From the NCBI GenBank assembly GCA_964439815.1, contig CAYTPO010000272.1, positions 1 to 12,996 on the forward strand: DNA of 12,996 nt, in the 5' to 3' direction. Source of the stretch: JALSHZ01 sp964439815 (GTDB lineage: Bacteria > Pseudomonadota > Gammaproteobacteria > UWMA-0217). Positions 1-7,559 of the stretch are shown here, piece by piece; within the stretch, counting starts at the first letter, position 1, and every line of letters starts with the position of its first letter. A program made the translations under genes and the position numbers. Under the pieces are notes generated by a model. The model searched no databases. It was not told where the DNA came from and was given only the letters and a program-made list of their open reading frames with translations.

Positions 1-122
1 GCTTTCATGCCAGAATTATAACCTATGCCATTGATTGAATGGGAAATATCACATGGTTTTTCTGAATCCCGCCGCTTACCCGCATTTAGATTGTCGCTGT
101 CAGCAAGTGATCTTGCCTATTC

Positions 123-135
123 TCGGACAGCCTCC
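123..135. repeat. Possible insertion-sequence terminal repeat
   Basis: TCGGACAGCCTCC matches 11 of 13 positions of the right arm (TCCGACAGGCTCC, 10780-10792) of the MITE-like element near 10.76 kb. An end with this sequence would close an element lying to its left, mostly outside the window. No partner inverted repeat and no target duplication can be seen inside the window. This is an inference from short similarity alone. Confidence 0.3.
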
Positions 136-137
136 TA

Positions 138-159
138 GTACTACTCAACGAGTAGTTAC
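138..159. repeat. Inverted repeat (short hairpin)
   Basis: ACTACTC at 140-146 and GAGTAGT at 150-156 are perfect complements around a 3-base loop (AAC). Two more pairs (GT with AC) can form past a single bulged T at 157. The right arm overlaps the first two bases of the next hairpin (155-187), so both cannot form fully in one transcript. Its role is unknown. Confidence 0.5.
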
Positions 160-187
160 CCCGTCTTATTCATGGTGGCGGGGTTAC
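155..187. repeat. Dispersed hairpin element, copy 1
   Basis: Arms 155-165 (GTTACCCCGTC) and 177-187 (GGCGGGGTTAC) pair at 10 of 11 positions, one of them a T-G wobble, around an 11-base loop. The core at 160-181 matches 20 of 22 bases of a second copy at 7470-7491. Both copies lie a short way downstream of a minus-strand stop codon (yebE-like gene here, rplI there) in the same orientation. There is no T-run, so a standard intrinsic terminator is not supported. A REP-like element or mRNA 3'-end stabiliser is possible. Confidence 0.5.
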
Positions 188-209
188 CAGAAGCTGTAGC
201 TGTTCAGGA

Positions 210-905
210 TCAGCTGCTTTTCACCACCTGATCAAGCCGCTTGACCAGATCGGGCGAAAGCTTCAACGCCTTGGCCAGAGATCCAAGATACAGGCGCTCG
301 GGTGCGTTTTCCATGTCAACGACCATGCGGGAAGCCAGATAGACCTCCACAGCCGCCTCCGGGTCATCGACACCCGCCACCACATCATGAATGTTCAGTG
401 GCTTGTCCACCTCCTGCACAATGAATTCCGCGGCGCCATCGACCAGCCCCATATCAAAAATCTGCTCATCGATACGCAGCTTTTCAGCCTCGTCGATATG
501 CCCATCGGCCTTGGCGGCAGCAATCATGGCACGGATCAACAACCTGCTGCGCTCGTCCAGCGCCCCGCCCTCCAGCTCGTTGACCGGCCGCACCTCAGCC
601 TTCTGGTCACTGCTCTCACCGCTGCTGTTCTGCCAATCCTGGTAGGCCTTGTAAGCCAGGCCACCAACAGCGGCCAGACTGCCCAGCTTCAGGGCAGTTC
701 CACTCACAGCCCGCCCACCCCGCGTACCCAGCAACAATGCCAATGCTCCCGCAGCCAGCGCCCCCTTCTTCATGCCATCCAGCATTGCCTCGCGCTCTTC
801 ACCTTCGGCCGGAATATCCAGCTTCTCCTCGGCTATCTCACGCCCCTTTGCAGCCCATTCCTGACCTGACTGCAGTAACTGCTCCAATAATACCTTTGCA
901 TCCAT
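210..905 (-). CDS. DUF533 / YebE-like membrane-anchored protein
   Basis: The product is 231 residues and resembles the DUF533 family (E. coli YebE); the biochemical role is unknown. Residues 1-45 are an amphipathic segment rich in charged residues. Residues 45-90 are a glycine/alanine-rich hydrophobic stretch that could span or associate with the inner membrane. Residues about 92-115 are a polar linker. Residues 119-228 form a TerB-like helical domain with an acidic AAKADGHIDEAEK segment (129-141) that resembles the metal-binding part of TerB folds. The ATG at 905 is chosen over the one at 932 because GAGAGGAG sits seven bases in front of it and homologues begin MDAKxLLEQ. The gene is divergent from the SNF2 helicase and appears to be transcribed alone. 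The family call is firm; the function is not. Confidence 0.85.
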   Translation of the reverse strand: MDAKVLLEQLLQSGQEWAAKGREIAEEKLDIPAEGEEREAMLDGMKKGALAAGALALLLGTRGGRAVSGTALKLGSLAAVGGLAYKAYQDWQNSSGESSDQKAEVRPVNELEGGALDERSRLLIRAMIAAAKADGHIDEAEKLRIDEQIFDMGLVDGAAEFIVQEVDKPLNIHDVVAGVDDPEAAVEVYLASRMVVDMENAPERLYLGSLAKALKLSPDLVKRLDQVVKSS

Positions 906-963
906 TTTTGACTCCTCTCTGGTTCGACGCATTATCGCTATAGTCTACCGCGTATCGCCCTGA

Positions 964-992
964 TTGACATTTTACAAGCCTTCAAGCGACAT
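964..992 (+). promoter_or_regulatory. Possible promoter for the SNF2 helicase gene
   Basis: A perfect -35 hexamer TTGACA lies at 964-969. Seventeen bases later comes only a weak -10 candidate, CGACAT at 987-992. The spacing suits a sigma-70 promoter and the start codon at 1036 would leave a leader of about 35 bases. The poor -10 keeps confidence low. The divergent yebE-like gene must be served from the same 130-bp gap; a GATAAT on the minus strand near 926-931 is the best -10 I see for it. Confidence 0.35.
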
Positions 993-1035
993 ATTCCGTA
1001 AAATACCCGGCTGGCCTTCCACTTCTGACTGATTG

Positions 1036-4000
1036 ATGATTTCTAACCTGTTGAGTCTGCTCCATATCAAACGCACCTGCGGTGAACGCAGTTTTCAGCG
1101 CGGAGTTGCCTACTGGAAACAGGGCAACGTGCTGGAAGTCACGGAACAGGAGACCGGCGACAGCAGGGTGGAGATCATCACCTCGACCGTCAAGGGACAG
1201 GGCACCAACCTCTACAGCCAGCATATCGAGCTGCGTGAGGATGACAGGGGCGGCATCGAAATCGATGGCGAATGCACCTGCCCCGTCGGCTACGACTGCA
1301 AGCATGTTGCTGCCGCCCTGGTCCATCTGCTCAACCATCGCCGCAAGGTCAGCACGCCGGAGCAGGAGGCACAACGCATCGATGCTTGGCTGACCGATTT
1401 GAAGAGCGCTTCCAAAGCCGGCCTGCAACTGGTGCAGGAGGAGTACGCCGAAGGCATTCAGAATCGTCTGATCTACATTCTCGAGCCCGATCCCGAAAGC
1501 AGCCATGGTCATGGTGTGCAGGTGGCCACCTACAAAGTGCGTTTGCTGAAGAAAGGTGGCTACGGCAAACCCGCCAGCTTTTCGCTCAGCCGTGCCACCG
1601 AGGAATACTACGCCAACGACTTCATCCAGCCATCCGACCAGGACATTGCCAAACTGCTGGCCAACAACGCCCAGTTCTATTACTCCAGCTACAGCAGCAC
1701 CTACCCGCTCAAGCGCGAGCTGGGTGAGCTGGCCCTGCAGAAAATGCTGCTGACTGGCCGCTGCCACTGGCAGGACATCAACACCCCGACCCTCCAGCTT
1801 GGCCCAAACCGGGAAATCAACTTCCACTGGGAGAGCACGGAACATGGCCAGCAGCTCATCTATACTCTGCATCCTCCGTGCGAGCAGCTGGTTCGCATCG
1901 GTGTGTTCTGGTACATCGATACCGAAAATGGCATTGCCGGCGCAGTCGAGCACCCCGTCATCAGCGCCAACCAGCTGGAAGTATTGCTCGACGCTCCGAT
2001 CATTCCCAACGAGCATCTGGAAGCCGTCAGCCGCAAACTGCTGCTGGAAACGCCGGAATACGACCTGGAGACGCCGGTAGAGCTGGAGATCGACAAGATC
2101 CAGATCAACGACACCGAACCCGATTTCTGCATCACACTACATAGTGTCGACCATCAGGGGCCCGATGGCGCTGCAGAGCATCTGCATTGTGCCAGGTTGA
2201 GCTTCCGCTACGGACCGATCCGACTGGAAGGCATTGGCCAACATCGTGTCAGTCAGGTGGTCGAGGGCGATACCCTGTACCGCGTCAGCCGGGATATGGA
2301 GGCTGAAGGTCGGGCCATCGAAGCACTCTCCGAGCTGGGCCTGCACCCACTCCAGTCCCCCACCGAAAACCCTCGCCTCGATTGGGTCTTTGCCGGACAG
2401 ACACCTTCCCACACGGCATTGATGTGGCATGAATTTCTCGAACACGACCTGCCGGAGCTGGAAGCCCAGGGCTGGCAGGTCACGCAGGCCGACTCCTTCA
2501 GCCTGACCTTCCAGGAAACCGATGAGTGGGATGCCGAGCTGGAAAGCAGCGGTACCCAGTGGTTCACATTGACGCTTGGCGTGGATGTCGATGGCACGCG
2601 CGTCAACCTGCTGCCGGTACTGGTTGATATCCTCGCCAAGGCCGGTAGTCCGGAGGATCTGCGCGACCTGCTCGACAGCCAGCCACACTTCCTGCTGCCG
2701 ATGGATGACCATCGCTGGTTGAAGATTCCCTCTGACCGGTTACGCCCGATCTTCGAGACACTGGTGGAACTCTACGACCGCGAGCCGCTGGACAAGGATG
2801 GCAACCTGCAGCTTTCCCGCTATCAGAGCGTCCAGATCAGCGACCTGCTGAACGATCCACAGCTCCGCTGGCGCGGCGCCGAAGAGCTGCAGGCGCTCAA
2901 TCGCAAATTGCAGGATTTCAGCGGTATCGCGCATGTCGAACCGCCGGAGAACTTCAATGCCGAGCTGCGCAGCTACCAGCAGCACGGCCTGGACTGGTTG
3001 CAGTTTCTGTGCGAATTCAATTTTTCCGGCATTCTGGCGGACGACATGGGGTTGGGCAAAACCGTGCAGACCCTGGCGCACTTGCTGATCGAAAAACAGC
3101 GCGGCCGCATGCAGGGACCCTGCCTGGTCATTGCCCCCACCAGCCTGATGGGCAACTGGCGACGGGAAGCGGCCCACTTTGCCCCGGATCTCAAGGTACT
3201 GCTGCTCCACGGCCCCGATCGTCATCGTCATTTCCCACTCATCGGGCAGTCGGATATCGTGCTGACGACCTACCCACTGCTGCGCCGTGACAAGAATGCG
3301 CTGCTGGAACATGAGTTCCACATCATCGTGCTCGATGAAGCCCAGACCATCAAGAATCCGAAATCCCAGACCACTCAGGTCGTTTTTGAACTCAAGGGGA
3401 AACACCACCTCTGCCTGACGGGAACTCCGTTGGAAAACCATCTGGGCGAACTCTGGTCGATGTTCCACTTTCTGATGCCGGGCTTTCTGGGGCCGCTGGA
3501 ACGCTTCAACCGCATTTATCGCAACCCGATCGAAAAGAGCGGCGACACAATCCGGCGAGAGCAGCTGCGAAAACGCATCATGCCCTTCATGATGCGTCGC
3601 ACCAAGGCCGATGTGGCTTCCGAGCTGCCGGAAAAGACCGAGATCATCCGTACCGTCACGCTGGAGGGTAAACAGCGCGACCTCTATGAATCCATCCGCC
3701 TGGCAATGGACAAGAAGGTACGCGAAGAGATCACCCGCAAGGGGCTGGCCCGCAGCCAGATCATGATTCTCGATGCACTGTTGAAACTGCGCCAGGTCTG
3801 TTGCGACCCCCGCCTGCTCTCGCTACCACAGGCCAAGAGCGTGAAGAAGAGCGCCAAGCTCGAACTGCTGATGCAGCTGCTACCGGAAATGATCGAGGAA
3901 GGACGCAGAATTCTGCTGTTCTCCCAGTTCACGTCGATGCTGGCACTGATCGAGGAGGAGCTGCAGGCAGCCGATATCGAGTACTGCAAGCTGACCGGCC

Positions 4001-4371
4001 AGACAAGAAAACGCGAAGAGGTCATCGCACGTTTTCAGGAAGGCAGCGTACCCATCTTCCTGATCAGTCTGAAAGCCGGTGGTGTCGGCCTCAATCTCAC
4101 GGCGGCTGACACGGTTATCCACTACGACCCCTGGTGGAATCCGGCAGTGGAGAATCAAGCCACCGATCGCGCCCATCGCATCGGCCAGGACAAGGCGGTC
4201 TTCGTCTACAAACTCATCACCGAGGACTCGGTCGAGGACAAGATACTGTTGCTGCAGGAGAAGAAACAAGCGCTGGCCGACTCGATCTACTCCTCCGACC
4301 AGACCACCACCTCAGCCAGCTCCATCACTGCTGATGACCTGAATGAGTTACTCAAACCGCTGGAACACTGA
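1036..4371 (+). CDS. SNF2-family helicase with SWIM zinc finger
   Basis: The protein has 1,111 residues. It is a superfamily 2 DNA translocase of the SNF2 type, using ATP to move on double-stranded DNA or remodel protein-DNA complexes; the substrate is unknown. The N-terminus has a SWIM zinc finger with C80-x-C82, C88-x-H90. Residues about 100-600 match no domain I recognise. The helicase core follows: motif I DDMGLGKT (K675), motif II DEAQ (767-770), motif III LTGTPLENH (794-802) and motif VI QATDRAHRIGQ (1041-1051). All key residues are intact, so it should be an active ATPase. I chose the ATG at 1036; a TTG directly before it at 1033 is an alternative, and neither has a clear Shine-Dalgarno. 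A similar SWIM-SNF2 protein is known in Pseudomonas. One base separates its stop from the next gene, suggesting coupled translation. Confidence 0.92.
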   Translation: MISNLLSLLHIKRTCGERSFQRGVAYWKQGNVLEVTEQETGDSRVEIITSTVKGQGTNLYSQHIELREDDRGGIEIDGECTCPVGYDCKHVAAALVHLLNHRRKVSTPEQEAQRIDAWLTDLKSASKAGLQLVQEEYAEGIQNRLIYILEPDPESSHGHGVQVATYKVRLLKKGGYGKPASFSLSRATEEYYANDFIQPSDQDIAKLLANNAQFYYSSYSSTYPLKRELGELALQKMLLTGRCHWQDINTPTLQLGPNREINFHWESTEHGQQLIYTLHPPCEQLVRIGVFWYIDTENGIAGAVEHPVISANQLEVLLDAPIIPNEHLEAVSRKLLLETPEYDLETPVELEIDKIQINDTEPDFCITLHSVDHQGPDGAAEHLHCARLSFRYGPIRLEGIGQHRVSQVVEGDTLYRVSRDMEAEGRAIEALSELGLHPLQSPTENPRLDWVFAGQTPSHTALMWHEFLEHDLPELEAQGWQVTQADSFSLTFQETDEWDAELESSGTQWFTLTLGVDVDGTRVNLLPVLVDILAKAGSPEDLRDLLDSQPHFLLPMDDHRWLKIPSDRLRPIFETLVELYDREPLDKDGNLQLSRYQSVQISDLLNDPQLRWRGAEELQALNRKLQDFSGIAHVEPPENFNAELRSYQQHGLDWLQFLCEFNFSGILADDMGLGKTVQTLAHLLIEKQRGRMQGPCLVIAPTSLMGNWRREAAHFAPDLKVLLLHGPDRHRHFPLIGQSDIVLTTYPLLRRDKNALLEHEFHIIVLDEAQTIKNPKSQTTQVVFELKGKHHLCLTGTPLENHLGELWSMFHFLMPGFLGPLERFNRIYRNPIEKSGDTIRREQLRKRIMPFMMRRTKADVASELPEKTEIIRTVTLEGKQRDLYESIRLAMDKKVREEITRKGLARSQIMILDALLKLRQVCCDPRLLSLPQAKSVKKSAKLELLMQLLPEMIEEGRRILLFSQFTSMLALIEEELQAADIEYCKLTGQTRKREEVIARFQEGSVPIFLISLKAGGVGLNLTAADTVIHYDPWWNPAVENQATDRAHRIGQDKAVFVYKLITEDSVEDKILLLQEKKQALADSIYSSDQTTTSASSITADDLNELLKPLEH

Positions 4372-4372
4372 C

Positions 4373-4651
4373 ATGACGCTGTCATCGCAGGAACTGAAAA
4401 TCAAACGCTTCATGGTGATGCTCATCATTGTCGGCATCATCCTGGCAAGTAGCGGCCTCGGGCTGGCCATCTTTACGCGCATCGCCACGCATCAGGGCGT
4501 TACCGGCATTATCGTGATTACCGGGTTGATCGTGGGCGGCCTGTTTCTGTCGGTGCCGGCCAAGCTGTATCTGACGCTGCAACTAATGAGACACAGCGAC
4601 GAAAAGCTGGCCACCGAGCGCCGCCTGGCCAACCCCCCGGAGAGAGAGTGA
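4373..4651 (+). CDS. Small two-helix membrane protein
   Basis: This 92-residue protein belongs to no family I recognise. Two hydrophobic segments, about residues 13-36 and 43-67, are predicted to cross the inner membrane, separated by a short turn with Arg and His. The N-terminal 12 residues are polar with several lysines and the C-terminal 25 are charged (LMRHSDEKLATERR), which suggests both ends lie in the cytoplasm. The ATG at 4373 begins one base after the helicase stop, and no good Shine-Dalgarno precedes it, so translation probably depends on ribosomes finishing the helicase. An upstream ATG at 4343 inside the helicase gene is possible but less likely. It converges on alr, leaving only 37 bases. 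Function unknown; a link to the helicase rests on position alone. Confidence 0.7.
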   Translation: MTLSSQELKIKRFMVMLIIVGIILASSGLGLAIFTRIATHQGVTGIIVITGLIVGGLFLSVPAKLYLTLQLMRHSDEKLATERRLANPPERE

Positions 4652-4688
4652 AAGAAGAAAAGACCTGGATAACTGCTGCTTATGTGAA

Positions 4689-5750
4689 CTACTCGTACTC
4701 GATTAGCGCATGACCGCCCGCATTGCACAATAACTCATAGGCAATCGTGCTGGCTCTTGCCGCCACATAGTCCACCGGCATTCCATTGCCCCATAGCGTT
4801 GCCATATCACCCACGGCGACATCGGGAACGTCCCGCAGATCGACAGTGATCATATCCATGGAGACGCGCCCCACCATCTGCACTTCTACGCCATTGACCA
4901 GCACCGGTGTACCCGGTGGTGCATGGCGTGGATAGCCATCGGCATAACCGGCCGCGATGACGCCTATCGGCATATCCGCCGGGCAGTGGTAATCACCGCC
5001 ATACCCAATGGGATCGTGTTTGCGGTGCTGCCGGATGGCAATGATCGGTGCGCGCATCGTCATGACCGGCTGCAACCCCAGGTCCGCCGCAGACTCATCC
5101 CGAAACGGGGAGCTGCCATAGAGGACGATTCCGGGTCGAACCCAGTCATAACGCGCCTGCGGAAAGGCAAAGGTTGCGGCAGAATTGGCGGCACTGCAGG
5201 GGAGCTGCACGTTCTCCCGTGCCGCCTCGAAGCGCGCCAGCTGAGCATCGTTGGCCGGGTCTTCCGGCATATCGGCACAGGCGAGGTGGGTCATCATTGT
5301 CGTGCAGCTGGAGCCGAGCCTATGTGCCAGCTGGCCCGCATCCTGTGGTGGAAACCCCAACCGACCCATGCCGGTATCGAGCTTGAGCCACAGCTCCGGT
5401 CGCAGAAACAGGGAATCCGGCAGGTCCTGAATCTGATATTCCTGGTGGACGACCAGCATCAGACCGGCCTTGCTGGCCCAAGCCACTTCCAGCTCATGCC
5501 GGGCACCCTCCAGCACCAGAATGGGTTTGTCGATGCCCGCTTCACGCAGCGCTACACCTTCGCTGACAAAGGCCACGCCCAGCGCATCGGCTGCGGCCAG
5601 TGCCCCGGCCGCCTCGATCATGCCATGACCGTAGGCGTCGGCCTTGACGATGGCCATGATTTTCTGGTGCCGCGCAACCGAGCGGACGATGGAGAGGTTG
5701 TGGGTCAGCGCACTCAGATTGACCTTGACCTGCGCCTGACGCCTGTTCAC
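4689..5750 (-). CDS. alr: Alanine racemase
   Basis: This pyridoxal-phosphate enzyme interconverts L- and D-alanine in the cytoplasm and supplies D-Ala for peptidoglycan. The 353-residue length is normal. The cofactor lysine is K36 in AIVKADAYGHG, the N-terminal TIM-barrel signature. VRPGIVLYG (204-212) is the conserved phosphate/arginine segment. The second catalytic base is Y250 in IGYGGDY, and VSMDM (296-300) carries the conserved substrate-site methionine. The start is GTG at 5750, overlapping the dnaB stop as GTGA, with GAGGGG about six bases upstream. Tight overlap implies translational coupling with dnaB. Whether this is the biosynthetic Alr or the catabolic DadX form cannot be read from sequence alone; the ribosomal-protein/dnaB context favours the biosynthetic role. 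Confidence 0.96.
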   Translation of the reverse strand: MNRRQAQVKVNLSALTHNLSIVRSVARHQKIMAIVKADAYGHGMIEAAGALAAADALGVAFVSEGVALREAGIDKPILVLEGARHELEVAWASKAGLMLVVHQEYQIQDLPDSLFLRPELWLKLDTGMGRLGFPPQDAGQLAHRLGSSCTTMMTHLACADMPEDPANDAQLARFEAARENVQLPCSAANSAATFAFPQARYDWVRPGIVLYGSSPFRDESAADLGLQPVMTMRAPIIAIRQHRKHDPIGYGGDYHCPADMPIGVIAAGYADGYPRHAPPGTPVLVNGVEVQMVGRVSMDMITVDLRDVPDVAVGDMATLWGNGMPVDYVAARASTIAYELLCNAGGHALIEYE

Positions 5751-7153
5751 TGATACCCCTCGCTGGAGTAGACGTCCGGCACATAGCTCTCGAAGCGGGT
5801 AAATTCACCGCGAAACGTCAGGTTGATGGTGCCAATGGGACCATTTCGCTGCTTGCCGATAATGACTTCCGCCATTCCCTTTTCGGCGCTGTCCGGGTTG
5901 TAGACTTCATCACGATAGATGAACATGATCAGGTCGGCATCCTGCTCGATGGCGCCCGATTCCCGCAAATCCGACATGACCGGACGTTTGTTGGGACGTT
6001 GCTCCAGGCTCCGATTGAGCTGCGAAAGCGCAATCACCGGGCATTTCAACTCCTTGGCGAGTCCCTTGAGGTTACGCGAGATCTCAGAAATCTCGGTGGC
6101 ACGGTTCTCGGTACTGCCGGCCACCTGCATCAGCTGCATGTAGTCGATCATGATCATGCCGAGCTGGCCATGCTCACGCACCAGCCGCCGTGCGCGGGCA
6201 CGCATCTCGGTGGGTGTCAGCGCCGGCGTGTCATCGATGAACATCGGCACTTCGGCCAGCAGCTCCACGGCGCTGGTCAGACGTGGCCAATCCTCCTCCT
6301 TGAGCTTGCCGGTGCGCAGACGCTGCTGATTGATCCGCCCCATCGACGAGAGCATCCGCAGCGCCAACTGCTCGCCCGGCATCTCCATGCTGAACACCGC
6401 CACCGGCGCCCCCTGCTTGATAGCAGCGTATTCGCAGATATTCATTGCAAAGGTGGTCTTTCCCATCGAGGGCCGCCCCGCCACGATCACCAGATCACCC
6501 GGTTGCAGACCGGAGGTCATGTTGTCCAGGTCGTCATAGCCGGTAGGACAGCCGGTGATACCATCCCCCTTCTCAATCATCTCGTCGATATACTCGACTG
6601 CATTCTTCACCAGCGACTTAAGCCCGCGAAAACCCTGCTGCCCACGCATTCCCTGCTCGGCGATCTGGAATACCTTGCGTTCGGCCTCGTCCAGAATATC
6701 CTTGCTGTTACGTCCCTGGGGATTGAAGGAGCTGTCGGCAATCTCCCCGGCAATACCAATCAGCTTGCGCAGAATGGCCCTCTCGCGAACAATATCGGCG
6801 TAGGCACGAATATTGGCGGCACTGGGAGTATCCTTGGCCAGCATCCCCAGATAACTCAAGCCACCGGCCTGCTCCAGATCGCCCCTCGGCTCCAGCCACT
6901 GCGACAGGGTAACGACATCGAAGGGATCATTGCGCTCGGCCAGTGCCTCGATGGCACGAAAGATGACACGATGGTCCTGGCGATAGAAATCGTCCTCGAC
7001 CACCCGGTCGGCAATCTGATCCCAGGTATTGTTGTCGAGCAGCAAGCCACCCAGCACAGCCTGCTCCGCCTCTACCGAATGCGGGGGAATCTTGAGTCGC
7101 TGAATCGACTCTTCACGGCCATCAGGTGGGGGAAATCCGGAGGGTTCTAGCAT
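5747..7153 (-). CDS. dnaB: Replicative DNA helicase DnaB
   Basis: DnaB is the hexameric 5'-3' helicase that unwinds DNA at the replication fork and recruits primase. The 468 residues match the usual length (E. coli 471). The N-terminal helical domain (about 20-125) begins with PPHSVEAEQAVLGGLL; a linker follows. The RecA-like motor has Walker A AGRPSMGKT (225-233, K232), Walker B IMIDYMQLM (334-342, D337), LSQLNRSLE (377-385) and the SDLRESGAIEQDAD segment (394-407). GKQRNGP near 433-439 contains the likely arginine finger. No intein interrupts the motor domain. The ATG at 7153 is the only reasonable start, though no clear Shine-Dalgarno precedes it. It lies downstream of rplI across a 406-base gap with its own likely promoter, and overlaps alr by four bases. 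Confidence 0.97.
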   Translation of the reverse strand: MLEPSGFPPPDGREESIQRLKIPPHSVEAEQAVLGGLLLDNNTWDQIADRVVEDDFYRQDHRVIFRAIEALAERNDPFDVVTLSQWLEPRGDLEQAGGLSYLGMLAKDTPSAANIRAYADIVRERAILRKLIGIAGEIADSSFNPQGRNSKDILDEAERKVFQIAEQGMRGQQGFRGLKSLVKNAVEYIDEMIEKGDGITGCPTGYDDLDNMTSGLQPGDLVIVAGRPSMGKTTFAMNICEYAAIKQGAPVAVFSMEMPGEQLALRMLSSMGRINQQRLRTGKLKEEDWPRLTSAVELLAEVPMFIDDTPALTPTEMRARARRLVREHGQLGMIMIDYMQLMQVAGSTENRATEISEISRNLKGLAKELKCPVIALSQLNRSLEQRPNKRPVMSDLRESGAIEQDADLIMFIYRDEVYNPDSAEKGMAEVIIGKQRNGPIGTINLTFRGEFTRFESYVPDVYSSEGYQ

Positions 7154-7204
7154 GGAAGGGCTTTTGCAATCACGTATCGGTTCATCGGTGGGGAGAAGGG
7201 GAAA

Positions 7205-7213
7205 AGTATATCA
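7205..7213 (-). promoter_or_regulatory. Extended -10 promoter for dnaB-alr
   Basis: On the minus strand TGATATACT forms a TGn extended -10 with TATACT matching five of six consensus bases. No good -35 lies 16-18 bases further upstream, which is common for extended -10 promoters. Transcription would start near 7198 and give a leader of about 45 bases before the dnaB ATG. This would let dnaB-alr be expressed apart from the ribosomal protein genes. Confidence 0.45.
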
Positions 7214-7391
7214 CCAGCCGGGGCGGCAGCGATGGTAAAAAGCAGATCCGGGCGAGATCGGGAAAGCAGGAAGCCGGTCATCACCAGAAGCGGCAATGTG
7301 GGACGACAACCGACCAGCAATACCTGAATCAGAGGGCCAGACGGGAACGAATGGTGCACGATATTGATATCGCAGCAATTGCAAAGTGACT

Positions 7392-7415
7392 GCTCGGCTT
7401 ACCTATAGGTCGAGC
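7392..7415. repeat. Small inverted repeat in rplI-dnaB gap
   Basis: GCTCG (7392-7396) pairs with CGAGC (7411-7415), enclosing the perfect 10-base palindrome ACCTATAGGT (7401-7410) after an unpaired GCTT. It could be a protein-binding site or a weak RNA hairpin. No function is assigned. Confidence 0.35.
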
Positions 7416-7469
7416 GGGTACTTTCCAATCCACTGTGGAATCAAGCGTTTGGCCAGCCACCACGATTAA

Positions 7470-7491
7470 CCCGTCCTATTCAAGGTGGCGG
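7470..7491. repeat. Dispersed hairpin element, copy 2
   Basis: It matches 20 of 22 bases of the element at 160-181; the two differences are at positions 7 and 14, both in the loop region. The arms CCGTC and GGCGG pair, again with a T-G wobble, and outer TTA/TAA bases extend the symmetry imperfectly. It lies about 70 bases downstream of the rplI stop on the minus strand, in the same orientation relative to that gene as copy 1 is to the yebE-like gene. Confidence 0.5.
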
Positions 7492-7511
7492 CTAAAGCCT
7501 GTGATTCGGAA

Positions 7512-7548
7512 CCGTCCATCGCACCCGGATGACCGGATGCGATGGCGG
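7512..7548 (-). terminator. Strong hairpin after rplI
   Basis: Arms CCG-t-CCATCGCA-c-CCGG and CCGG-a-TGCGATGG-CGG form about 15 base pairs with one bulge and one mismatch around an ATGA loop. The hairpin begins 11 bases after the rplI stop. The bases that follow on the minus strand are not T-rich, so it may be a partial terminator, an RNA-processing or 3'-protective stem, or a REP-like repeat rather than a classical intrinsic terminator. Confidence 0.5.
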
Positions 7549-7559
7549 CCACCATCAGG

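Larger units (their letters stand above)
1..209. other. Left-edge non-coding region
   Basis: No convincing gene lies here. The plus-strand frames hold only short stretches; one runs open to a TAG at 136-138 but has no ribosome binding site and no recognisable protein. The region holds a possible insertion-sequence end near 123-135 and two overlapping inverted repeats at 138-159 and 155-187, described separately. Any gene to the left would lie outside the window. If the 123-135 motif is an IS end, the sequence to its left could be the 3' part of that element. Confidence 0.5.
7154..7559. other. rplI-dnaB intergenic region
   Basis: This 406-base gap holds no convincing gene. From rplI toward dnaB it has a strong hairpin (7512-7548), the second copy of the dispersed hairpin element (7470-7491), a hairpin with the palindrome ACCTATAGGT at its core (7392-7415), a CGATAT-TG-ATATCG inverted repeat (7359-7372) and an extended -10 promoter for dnaB (7205-7213). 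A 70-codon minus-strand frame (7147-7359) running into the dnaB start is judged spurious. The gap is longer than usual between rplI and dnaB and seems to be where repeats have accumulated. Confidence 0.6.

Noticed and set aside
982..2016. 344-codon minus-strand frame
   Set aside because: It is antisense to the SNF2 helicase N-terminal region; composition is typical of a shadow frame and there is no ribosome binding site.
1036..4651. Phage-defence island around the SNF2 helicase
   Set aside because: No methyltransferase, nuclease, phospholipase or other defence partner is present, and flanking genes are housekeeping.
4923..5753. 276-codon plus-strand frame
   Set aside because: It is antisense to alr, which has all catalytic residues.
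5999..7150. 383-codon plus-strand frame
   Set aside because: It is antisense to dnaB, whose motifs are complete; the frame shows no family features and arises from codon bias.
7147..7359. 70-codon hydrophobic minus-strand frame overlapping the dnaB start
   Set aside because: No Shine-Dalgarno, no family resemblance, and the dnaB extended -10 lies within it.
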